Shown: positions 46,922 to 61,645 of the stretch, in pieces
How the letters are laid out: every line of letters begins with the position of its first letter
How positions within the stretch are numbered: position 1 is the stretch's first letter
Origin: Leptoclinus maculatus
Lineage: Eukaryota > Chordata > Actinopteri > Perciformes > Stichaeidae
Assembly (NCBI GenBank): GCA_032191485.1
Contig: JAVDOI010000010.1
Span: 6,317,318-6,381,317 of the forward strand
DNA length: 64,000 bases
Direction: 5' to 3'
Notes under the pieces: model-generated
What the model saw: the letters and a program-made list of their open reading frames with translations, nothing else
The model's database searches: none
What the model was told of the DNA's origin: nothing
Made by a program: the position numbers and the translations under genes

Positions 46922-46926
<5 letters not shown>
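45661..46926. other. intergenic DNA upstream of tricellulin
   Basis: No gene is recognised. There is a short imperfect GT run near 45993-46022, and otherwise unique AT-rich sequence. Confidence 0.6.

Positions 46927-46981
<55 letters not shown>
46927..46981. repeat. (TC)n tract 1
   Basis: About 27 TC units with one interruption (CG at about 46953). Confidence 0.93.
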
Positions 46982-46984
<3 letters not shown>

Positions 46985-47082
46985 CCCAATTCAATTTTGC
47001 TTTATTGGCATTAAAGTTTGGAAACAGTATTGCCAAAGCATCAAAAAAATTAAACATACAATAACATTAATATAACATCTAG

Positions 47083-47084
<2 letters not shown>
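46982..47084. mobile_element. short fish repeat between two (TC)n tracts
   Basis: Reads 'caattcaattttgctttatt', 'ggcattaaagtttggaaaca' and 'gtattgccaaagcat', a very common dispersed motif of fish genomes. It splits what would otherwise be one long CT microsatellite. Confidence 0.6.

Positions 47085-47150
<66 letters not shown>
47085..47150. repeat. (TC)n tract 2
   Basis: About 33 perfect TC units, ending about 90 bp before the putative CCAAT-containing promoter of tricellulin. Confidence 0.95.
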
Positions 47151-47152
<2 letters not shown>

Positions 47153-47224
47153 AGATTAACATAGTAGTGCCAGTCAGCACCAGCTCTGGTTTAATGTTTG
47201 AGCTTTTACTCCCCCCTCAGTTCT

Positions 47225-47421
47225 CAACACACACAATTGGCCAATCACCCTGCGTGTGTGGAACTGAGCGTCTAACACCGGGAGTGAGTCACCTGAGGGT
47301 GAGCTGAGTGGGCCTGGTGGACACGCCGGCCATTTTACAGTAGGTATCAGTTCCTGTTTCCTTACAAGCAGCCGCTCAAAGTCCACCTGCATGACCAGAG
47401 AAACAAGCTGGGGTCAAACCG
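47225..47421 (+). promoter_or_regulatory. candidate tricellulin promoter and non-coding first exon
   Basis: This stretch is richer in GC and CpG than its surroundings. It has a CCAAT box (GGCCAATCA, 47239-47247) and ends at a consensus donor, AACCG|GTAAGAG, at 47421/47422. The first coding exon of tricellulin starts after an acceptor at 48537-48538, so a non-coding exon is expected upstream and this is the best candidate seen. The transcription start is unknown. Confidence 0.45.
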
Positions 47422-48538
47422 GTAAGAGAAGTGTGTTTTTGAGTTTTCTTTTATTGTCTTAAAGATAAACATGCTCTGTGTTATCAATGTGTTCCCACTT
47501 TGTGACAGTTTCATGTTTCTGTGTAACAAACACCTGTGCAGCGGCTTGCTGTGAGTCACAACTCGGCTTGAACTCTGTTATTAGTCGAGCACGAGGTGTA
47601 CTGTAGTCATGTTGTGGTCACTCTCTGAGTAGTTCTGCTGTAGCAGAGTCTGATCAATGAGTTTAAAGGGATTTTCAAGTGGTTTGGCATTGTTTAACAT
47701 GTGATCTGTATCCGAATACATTATCTGGATAATGACATCTGATGGGTCTTTGCATTAGTCTGGATGCGTTAACACCTAGTACATCCAGATAACAGAAACA
47801 GATTAATGCCATGTGTAAAAGTGTAATTATCACCCGTCTCTGCAGCTCCCCTCAGCTCTACGTAACGAATGTTTCAGCCCAAAACTTTACTGTTTTGTTT
47901 CACTCTCACTGCTCTCATCAGCTGTTTTCAGACAAAGAAGGCTGCTGTTTTTAGTGAAAAAGCACAAAAAAACTGGACGCTACCTGTTCAGCACCAATCA
48001 GCAGACAGACACAATGAGCAACTAGCTGGTGAACATATAGTGGCGCATTCTGCAGCTAAAGAGACCAAAAACAGAGCTAAAAGTAGAGTGAATATTGGAC
48101 TTATGTCATCAAGGTGGACACAAACAAGGCTCTAATTTAATGCTAATTTCCGTTGCTCCGCTACCTGCTGGATGTGTAAATACGGAAATGCTTGCTGACA
48201 AGTTTGCCTTATCAACTTAAAGTTTAACACAGGTATGGTCCTTTAAGATTAGATTTTAAAAGGAGACTATTTGCATTATTACATGTTGTCTTTATCTTAG
48301 AGTAAAATCAGGATATCACTATCATGTCTCTTTTTTTTTAAACTGAGAGGTCAATGGAAGGTGATATAAAGTTTTAAGCTCATGAATCTGACTCACATTC
48401 ACAGTCATTTAGAGTTAAATCAAATGAGGCTGAAGTCTTGTTAAAATCATACCATGTGAGCTACTGAGGCTTGAGTGTCTTAATAACACATTTACAGCTT
48501 ATTATACATAACTAATAACGTATATTCCCCCTTCCCAG
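47422..48538 (+). other. candidate first intron of tricellulin
   Basis: 1.1 kb between the putative non-coding exon and the first coding exon. About 47830-48210 is a dispersed fish repeat. It ends with a pyrimidine-rich CCCCCTTCCCAG acceptor. Confidence 0.5.
47830..48210. mobile_element. dispersed fish repeat ('caatgagcaactagctggtg' family)
   Basis: Carries the strings 'ggctgctgtttttagtgaaa', 'cagcagacagacacaatgag', 'caactagctggtgaacata' and 'agagctaaaagtagagtgaa', known to me as a widespread teleost repeat. It makes a meaningless open frame at 47869-48135. Confidence 0.6.
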
Positions 48539-48613
48539 TTTCTCCCTCTCCATGCCTCAGAAGGACTGCGTGATTATTTCTTTCTCAATGAATCACCAGA
48601 ATCAGCCCGCAGC

Positions 48614-52809
<4,196 letters not shown>

Positions 52810-53135
52810 GCGGACACAACAAATAACCTTTCTGTCATTGATTTTTTTTTTGTCTCCTTTTTGTGTTTTGTTTCGTCAGTATATTGATCATATTGAATAT
52901 ATATTTATTTTGAATGAAAAACATATTGGACACCTTTCGTATTGGCATCAACATGACAACACCTGAGCTACAACACTATAAGGGCTACATGTTACACGCC
53001 TTTTGTGTACAACTTTCATTACACGTCATCTCACGATTTCTTGTTATATTCCTGTCATTTGTGTCACCGCGGAGGAACAACATGTTGATTCAGTGTATGT
53101 TTTAAATCAAAACTCTGTCAGTGATTGCAATTTGT

Positions 53136-53141
53136 ATTAAA
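53136..53141 (+). terminator. candidate ATTAAA polyadenylation signal (tricellulin)
   Basis: ATTAAA about 330 bp after the stop, followed by GT-rich GTTTGTGTG. AATAAA at 54082 is the alternative. Confidence 0.4.
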
Positions 53142-53369
53142 AAAATAAGTTTGTGTGATAAAGGTTCTTTTTTTATTGCTGTTTCATAGTTGCACTGCCC
53201 TTTTGTGTTTTCTCTACAACATGTTATTGTCCTTCAGCTTTGTAATATATTTTATATATATATAATATATTTCCAAATGGTTTCAGAAAAGAAACAACTG
53301 TCATATAACATCAGATAGATAAAATGTACAGGTGTATTATTAAGTGAAGTGCTCTCCTTTAAGGTTAGG

Positions 53370-53720
53370 TTTTCTTTTTTCCAGTTTTCAGTTATCATTT
53401 CCAGTTTTATTTTGGTATACTCACCTTTGTCTCTTGTTTCAGATACTTCCTGCTCTTGTGTGTTTCCCGTCTGTGTGTTTGTCTGCCGAGCCCTTTTTGT
53501 TTTCACCTGTCCCTCATCAGCCCTGCTGTCACCTGTCCCTTGTTATCGCCCTCCTTTCTTGTGGGTTTAGTCTGTGTGCTCCCCTTTGTCTGGGCCAGTT
53601 CCTCTGTTTCAGTGAGTGGACAAGCCTTTCTTTTCCTTGTGAATTTACAGTGTTTATCAGACCAATCTGCAGTACTTTGACTTAGATCTTGCCTCACGTT
53701 TTTTGGACACCTTTGCTTGT
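53370..53720. mobile_element. possible LTR- or LINE-derived fish repeat
   Basis: A strongly T/C-rich stretch ('ccagttttattttggtatac', 'ttcacctgtccctcatcagc', 'tcacctgtcccttgttatcg') of a kind I associate with retroelement leader or LTR sequence in fish. No protein domain is present. The open frames across it are composition artefacts. Confidence 0.35.
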
Positions 53721-54269
53721 TTCCGGACCGACAAAACCCTATAAGTCAAGACTTTGCATTCTACCTGCTTCGTGTTCAAGTTTTTCATTTGAGTTCTTTG
53801 TCTGTACCAACCAAAATGAGCTCAGCAACCAGACAGTACAAATATGTTATTGAACCATTGATTTATTGGCCTGGTACACCGATTTCTACAACACACCATG
53901 AAGCCATTTGTGTCGTAGAAAAACAAAAGATGCATTTCAATCACTGTTTGTGTTTGACTGTTTTGATTATGTTGGTCCTCTACATTTATATTTGTAGACA
54001 GCAGTTAGCTTCCAACTGTACATATTTATTATTGGTTGTAAAGTGACACAATCCACCATTTCAGGAAACCAAAGAACTTGAAATAAAAAACACTCCCACA
54101 ATTTCAATAGCAGAGGAAAGTTGTTTCATTGTACCCAAACAATAGATTGTTGGTATTGAGGTGACATAATACTATGATAATATTCTATCTGGATCGTATG
54201 GCGTCAACTGCTATTTTAGGCCGAGCTTTTGCACATTGACTGATATTTTCTGTTTATTCCAGATGTGGG

Positions 54270-54810
54270 ACTTATTAAGGGGGAGACTAAGTAAGTCTCA
54301 AGTCTTTGCACTCAAGACTCAAGTCAAGTCCCAAATCGAGACAGGCAAGACCCAAGTCCTAACCTTTGAGTTTTTAAATCCTAAACAAGTCACAATGCTC
54401 ACCAAATATTTTGTTAGAGTCCGAATCTGTAATTTTTTCGACCTGCACTCTTTGCGTCCTGCAAATCATTTGTGTTTCTTTGCATAGTTTCTGTCCACGG
54501 ATGAAATGATCTTTGCTATCATTTTTTTAACGTAACGTTAGTTCTTCATGGTTGTCTTGGTAGAATGCTGTCGGATTGGTACCAGCAAAGAAAATTAACA
54601 CTTTTTAAATTACAAGGACACATTTTTAATCTTTGGGTTTGGGGTAAGGTATCAAGTATTGTCCGTCCAAAAGGCTCAAGTCTAAGTGAAGTCATGTATC
54701 ATTGGTTTAAACTCCATGTTGAGCTGCAAGTCTCTTTTTGATTTTGTTGAATCAAAAGTCATTCAATTTAAGAGTCCAAGTCATGTGACTCGAGTCCACA
54801 ACTCTGGAAG
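54270..54810. mobile_element. dispersed fish repeat ('caagtctcaagtcaagtc' type)
   Basis: Repetitions of AAGTC and GACTC words ('caagactcaagtcaagtccc', 'tgactcgagtccacaactct') frame this stretch, a pattern familiar from a widespread fish repeat. The overlapping open frame at 54236 is not a gene. Confidence 0.5.
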
Positions 54811-55312
54811 GCTTCTGCTATAAAATCACATCTGCATGTTTTACTGGTTTAACCTACATGTTGGACTATATCGACACCTGCTGTCAGTATTGCCTTTAAC
54901 ACTTCAAACCTTATGGAACTGCCTTCAGGACTGCACCTAACAATACATTTAAGAATCATTCAACTGTAAATGATTTTCACAATTTGTCCAGTTGTTTGGT
55001 AGCCTCTGTAAAATGTCAGGAAACACTGTCTGGAATTTATTTCATAATTTATTGTTTCAGTTCTGATTGGCTTCAACGTATGCAGGCAATGAATTCACTG
55101 ACCGCCTGCCATAATATTAATAATAATTACAATCAATTAATTACAATGAAGTTCTCGTTTAGAGTAAACCTCCTACTATATGTTTTACTTTGAAACATTC
55201 CTAAACTTTAAACGTATCCAGTGTATTACATGAAAACAGTAGACTCAACCTGATGAAGTGTTTAATCTTTAATTTGAAGGCAGCCATAGCCTGTAAAGGA
55301 TCTACGAGAGAG

Positions 55313-55528
55313 CACGTGGAAGCCGTCGGGTCAGCAGGTTGAATGTGCTGCTGCTGAGACACACACAGACGCTCCGCGGGTTTCGTTTGCAGGAAAGTAT
55401 CCATCCTGAGAAATGACTCTGTTTACGATCGTCGGGGAAGTATAAAGAGGACACCGTGGAGACTCAAAGATATGAGATCAGCTGAGCTGGACGGGTGCAA
55501 AGTTGAGGGACGTTTTCTACAGTGCGAG
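55313..55528 (+). promoter_or_regulatory. occludin core promoter and non-coding first exon
   Basis: A CACGTG E-box lies at 55313-55318 and a good TATA box (TATAAAG, 55441-55447) about 80 bp before a perfect exon end, GCGAG|GTAAGT, at 55528/55529. Transcription would start near 55470, giving a first exon of about 55-60 nt spliced to the acceptor at 56334-56335. The position just upstream of the occludin start exon and the CpG-richer composition support this. Confidence 0.6.
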
Positions 55529-56335
55529 GTAAGTTGTGTAGTATAATAGTCTATAGCTGACCATTTCATTGTTTAAGCTGTTAGACGGGTCACATTTATA
55601 TTTCCTTTTACATTTGATTCATTATGTGACCTGTTGAATGTTTTTTTAAACATTAATAATGGACGTTTAAAGTGTTGGTCAGATCCTACACTTCGAGTGG
55701 AAAGTAGACAGAAGCCAAATATTTAAGTAGAATTTAATTTCTTTGTTTTGATGTGTTTTGTATCATATCAAAAGAAAGAAATTTTGTTTGTTTTTCTAAC
55801 ATTTTGAGAGCAAAATTGAAAAGTAAAATAAACCGAAACAACTGATCTGCCACACTTGCCTGGGCTTCTCTTGTAGCTTCCTCTTTTCTCTCAGTTAGCT
55901 GACACTCAGCAGGTGCACTCAGGTAACATACATGTCTGTGGTTCTGCCCGCCTTTCTGAATTATTGAAGACTGTTGGGTTCAGTTCCTCTGGAGTGATGA
56001 AGCTGGGTCAGTGATACCAGGGACAGGGTTCAGGGATGGGCTGAGGTGAATGAAGGGCAGAGAAGTGCTTTAAAAACCAGGCCACATCAAATTAACAAAG
56101 AGAACAAGCATTTGGAGTATTGCTTTTTCTGCAGTCACATTTTCAATTCTAAGAGACAATTTACTCATAAAGGCATCACTTCAGAGGATTGAGACAACAT
56201 AGAATTGATGATTTGCCACCTTTTAAAGCTGCTGTTACATTTTGTCATTATGGTGCTGAAACATGTATAAGCAATGTGAAGTGATGACAAGGAAATTGGT
56301 TTTTCCATTTATTCATTTTTCCCTCCCTCCTCCAG
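55529..56335 (+). other. occludin intron 1 (5' UTR intron)
   Basis: 807 bp with no recognised repeat. It ends in CCCTCCCTCCTCCAG. Confidence 0.6.
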
Positions 56336-56363
56336 GTGAAATTACAACAATATCCTCAAAACC

Positions 56364-56912
56364 ATGTATGAGCCTCGGTACTACGATAGCCCCCCTGTGT
56401 ACAGCCCGCCTTACAGCGCCAACTCCCAAAGCTTCTATCCCCCCAGAAGCGTCCACCCCCCCCAGAGCCAGTATGCCCCCTACTCCTACAATGCCCCCCC
56501 TGACTCCAACTACATCGAGGAGAAGCCTCAACACTTCTATCGCTGGTTTTCTCCTCCTGGTTTTGTCAAAACCTTCGAAGGAGCCACAGTACTCATGTGT
56601 TTCCTCATCTTCGCCTGTGTGGCTTCGACCCTGGTGTGGGACATGAATGGGTTTGGCTACGGGGGCTTTGGTGTCGGGGCTACAGGAGGGGTTGCAGGGA
56701 TGGAGTCGGGATATTATGGAGGCAGCTACGGCTATGGTGGCTCCTACATGACGCCACAATCTGCCAAGTCGGCGATGATTTCCATGGCGGCAATTAACTT
56801 CCTAGTTTCACTGGGCTTCCTGGTGGGGAGTTTCTCACGGTCTCGGGTCATGAGGGGATGCAGGTTCTACCTCACTGTGTTCATTTGTGATATCATCTTA
56901 GCTGTCCTTCAG
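56364..56912 (+). CDS. ocln: occludin coding exon 1 (N-terminus to TM3 start)
   Basis: 549 nt, residues 1-183. The exon starts at 56336 and the first ATG in it is 56364, in good context (ACCATGT). It contains the Tyr/Pro-rich N-terminus (MYEPRYYDSPPVYSPPYSAN), HFYRWFSPPGFVKTFEGATV (human HFYKWTSPPGVIRIL), TM1, the Gly/Tyr-rich loop and TM2. The donor is CAG|GTGAGT. Confidence 0.96.
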
Positions 56913-59900
56913 GTGAGTCTCACCAAATATTACAGCAGCTTATTACAAATCCAGCAGATACAAAGAAGCATTTGAAGTTGTGTTTCTGGCCATTTGATGA
57001 ATGTGGGTCCAATAAATACTCTCCTTTTGGTCTCCACCAACTTCTGAGGTCAATATCTGTCTCTTCAGCTGCTAAATGCTCCACTGTGTTCAACAGCTAG
57101 TTGTTAACTGTGTCTATCTGCTGTTTAATGCTGAGCAGGTAGAATACAGTATGATTATGAGAGCTTTTTGCAGACAGTCTGGAAATAAAATTTATAAAAA
57201 TGTAGAGAATGAACCAAAACAATAAAGTTGCAGGTCAGAAAATCTAAACAATGAGCTGTAAGGTGAGGGTAACATATACATATTACATATTAAGGTTATA
57301 GTTAAGGTTATAGCTCTGTGTTGTTTCATCAAGCGACCCCTTTCCTATAACAGTCATTTACATCCATTGTTAATGTATATAACAATATTGATTAAGGCAG
57401 CTTTAAGTTTGTTAGGTCTCTATCTTCCCCAACATCCTGTTTCAAAAGGGAAATACATTACATTAAAGGTTCTCCAGACAGAATTCAGAGCATATCTATT
57501 GCTTCCACATGGCTCTCAACATGCAGACAGCTGAGCCGGTGGCTAGCAGCTAATGGCGCTAACAGAGCTAACGGCAACAGTGCTGGCAGAGCTAACAGAG
57601 TGTGGGTTCTACGCTTCCACGGCGACACTATCAGCGGTAACCAGCATATTAGCTCAGTGCTAATAAGCTCACATGCACTAAAAGGCACACATGACCGGCC
57701 TGGTTTGCTGCTATATTAATGCTCTGAATGTTGCAGAGAACCTTGAGGAAAGTCGTGATGCCATGGGACCTTTAGAGTTAAGACATAACACTAAACCAAC
57801 TATGCATGGCAGGACATTTTTTGAAACTGACTGGTGAAGTGGTGATATGAACTAGCATCTTCTATGTGCATCACTGTAATGTTCAGAGAATAGTCTTTGT
57901 ATTTTTTTAATATGTTGCTCCATGTTAAATAAATGTGCCTTTCTTTTGACTCTCAGGGCATCATCGACATCATCTTTGTGATCGGGGTGAACCCGATGTC
58001 TCAGAGCTCACAGAGCATGCTGTACAATCCCATGCTGATGATGTGCCAGAACATCCAGGGCAGCCCCAGCCTCAGCGGCAGCGTGGGGGCCGGTTTTCCA
58101 GGGGGGTTCCCCATGTACAATCAATACCTACACCACTACTGCTACATGGACCCGGAGGAGGTTAGTGGGATTCTTCTATTTCATTCTATTCTCTTCTATT
58201 TCATTCTCTGCTGATCTATAATTGTCTCTCTTTTCTCAGGCGGTTGCGTTAGTTTTGGGTCTGATGGTGGTGTTGGCCCTGTCCCTGTCTGCTTACTACG
58301 CCTACAAGACCCGCAGCAAGATTTGGCATCACGGCAAAGCTAACATCTACTGGGACGAGCCGCTGGTCAGGTCGTCAGAGGGCCAGGATGTACAGGATTG
58401 GGTGAGTAATTTCTCTTATGTTTTATGATTTCTTTCTTCGTGGATGAATGTGGTTTGTGTTGTGTAAATGAGTGAGTTAAGATAATATACTAACTACAGT
58501 AAGTCCACTAACGACTTGTGGTTTATGTTTATTTCTATATATTCCAGCCAGATAACAAAACAAAAGCCAATATGCACACAACATCAAGTCTCTCAGTTCT
58601 TGCTAGTGAACTTTTGCTTTTACAAACTCACATTAACCTGCTGCTGTAGACTCAGAGAACGTTGCTGTTTATCTTTGGCACACCCAGGTATCAGTCTGAC
58701 CAATCATTAACCAGACTAGTGATAATAGCTGCACAGACACCATTTACAACTGAGCGATAAGCAACGTTATACGATTTCCTGTAAAAGAAAACAGTTCAGG
58801 AGACTCTTTCATAGTAATTTAGCTCATGGTTAAGAGCCAGGTTTTTTGTTTTTATTTGAGCAGAGATCGTCACATGTGCTTTTCCTTTATGACCCCGCAC
58901 GATCACACGTTTAAGGATCGACTGAACCATTTGAAACCAGTCAAAGAAGGTTGTAAATGATTCACTGTGTTATTTACCAAAGAAACAGTTGTACTTAAAT
59001 TAAATAAGCAGTATTTGATGAAATCAGTCTAGTAAATGCTGTGGAAGATTGAAATGAACAAGAGCTACAAATATATTGTAGTTGGCAAAATTCTACTGTC
59101 AGGCATTTGCATATTAAACCTATTTGTTTTCTTAAACATTTATTAATAAACTGTCAATAGCAATGTGTACTTATTGACACCATTCTCTATATAATTGAAC
59201 CAAATCATTAGAAAAGCACAGTATAAAAGTTTTGTTCTTATACTGTACATACATTGTCTGGTATTTTGGAGTTTCATCCAACCAGAGGGCCCAAGAGACC
59301 TGCAGCAATTTGGCAGTTCACTTTTTTTTTTGCCTGCGGTCGTGATGTGGGTTAGATAAGCTTTTGTTTATGCGCTGTACACTGTTTGTACCCCACAGCT
59401 GTGTCTTTGTCACATTGGAAATTAGGTGACACAGCAGTAAAAGCTACAGATGCACAGATTGAGGCACTGCATCAAAGTGGCCAAAAAAAATCCTGTGGGA
59501 ATTGGCAGGTGTGGCAACATAAAGAAAACTTCTCCACAGAAAGACTCATAACATTGACAGCACTGTTCATTGTTCAAATACTTAGAATGACCCATGATTT
59601 TCGAGACTTTTAATGACTTTTCTCTTCAGAAAAATGACAGCTTTGGTAGTTTATTCCAACTACGTATCTTTGTTTTCAGAATACAGTAAAAGTTTTCTAT
59701 GATGGATGTCCCAGACCATCAGCGCTCCAGCATTTAGCAGGTAGTCATGCTGCTCTAGCGCTCTGTGAAAGCTGTACTGTTTGCACTTCACAGCGGTAGC
59801 CTCATATGGTATTTAGCAGTGATGAATTTACTAGAGTCGCAGTGTACTATGAAGGTATCATGTCCACAATGACTCGTTATGGAAAGGGAAGAAACATATT

Positions 59901-61339
59901 CAATCAGTTTATCCAGCCAGGCCTTGGCCTACATACTGCCTATCACTGCAAAGGGTGTAGTGAGTCACCTCATCGAGATGCTGGCCCTATTCTGGGGCAC
60001 TCTTGTGTTGCAGTGAAGATGCTTGCCTTGCAGGGAGGCATATATAATGTATGTGGCATGTATAATGTATAAAAAGAGTTGAGTTTCCTCAGTGTTGCTG
60101 TGTGAATCCCTACAGACTGTGGTGGCGCTAAATGATTCAGTATGCGAAAGGGTCTGCCGCAGATTAGACTCCTGGCAAAGAAGTCATTTCCTTGTGTTTT
60201 GTGCTTCATTCGTACTTAACAGAACTAGGAAAAGAGTTGTGATTGAGAGAAAAAAGGATAAAGAGATGCATAGCAAACACAGCCGAATGTTTGAAAATTG
60301 TATGTTGATTGAATTGAACAGGACAGTCCAATTCATATTTATCAACATGAGGAACCCACCCTGAAGTCGAAGAGGAGAACATAAATAGGCCTATAATTAT
60401 GAAGTGATGAGGTGTCAAGTATGCAACTCTTCCCTGCAGATTAAATGTCCTAAAGTGGTGTATGCTATAAAGAAATATATTTTAAAAAGCAAATAGGTGA
60501 TCAACAGAATAAAATGACAGAAGTTGATAAGTGACGATTGCTCATTATGGATTCTTTAAAGTGAGGATTTGTTGCTTTTTCAGTTTAATCAGAAAAAAAC
60601 TCAAACTCATCACTTTGGGGTCTGGAGCTAAAACAATTAGTTGATTAATTCATTGGTTGATCGCCTTTTAATTTTTATCAGCAATTGTTTTGTTAATCAA
60701 TGAATTGTTTTAGTTTCCAGTGCCAGCTTATTAAATGATTAAGTGATTAATCAAGAAAACAAGCAGCAGCTTAATCTGTGATGAAAAGAGAAACTAAAAT
60801 CTCCCTCTCTCAGTCTGCAGTCGCAGTTCTTTGGATTTTAGCAAAAAGTGTCACTTTCACAAACACTGACTGGACTCAACAGCGCGGGAATTAAAAATAC
60901 TGGAATTGCACAAAGCAGCGGCTGTCACTGCACCTTACTGCTGCAGTGTATCAGATTCCCTGCCGCTTTCTGGGCGTTCGTTTCCACATAGAGGATCATC
61001 CTCCGGCTCCACATTCATGAGATCTATTTCACAGGCTGCTTTTCCCAGACATTTGCATCAGCTCACTGGGGCCGATCCAGAAATAGGTCAAAGACTTTAA
61101 GTCATTAATGATGCATTATACAGTATAACAGTAGATTTCATGAGACATAATGCAGTTTTTGTGTTTGGTATTCTCGTTCAGAGGATGATTTCTTATGACC
61201 ATGCATTTTTTTGTAATGCTTTTTACCCACTTCTGTGCTCTGCTGCATGTTTACCTGATAGTTCAGAAAGATGGAACAGCAGAAATGTTTGTTCCACTGA
61301 TTTCACTCCTTTCTCAACCTCTCTCAGTGTGCTCATGGT

Positions 61340-61410
<71 letters not shown>

Positions 61411-61594
61411 CCGCTGCTAACATGCGTTTCATGTCAGACACTGTTCAGAAAATTGGTTTTGTGTGTTTCCGTCCAATTAACTGGTTCTGATAGTTGTTGA
61501 AAGAACGGATTTAGGTGAGATACTGATCAGCGGGAAGGGACTTCTGCTCTCTTTTCCTTTCACTGCAGTGTGTGTTCAATGCAGGGCTAAGGCT

Positions 61595-61645
<51 letters not shown>

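Larger units (their letters stand above)
52810..55440 (+). other. tricellulin 3' UTR and spacer to occludin
   Basis: The 3' UTR probably ends after an ATTAAA at 53136-53141 or an AATAAA at 54082-54087. The rest holds two probable dispersed repeats (53370-53720 and 54270-54810) and AT-rich sequence. No gene is recognised. Confidence 0.6.

Noticed and set aside
53344..53697. Overlapping open frames including a Cys/Phe/Leu-rich one of 113 codons
   Set aside because: The region is C/T-rich repeat-like DNA. Several frames are open at once and none resembles a known protein.
59386..60072. Two open frames in occludin intron 4
   Set aside because: There is no recognisable domain and no splice sites joining them to occludin in phase. 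Composition is intronic.
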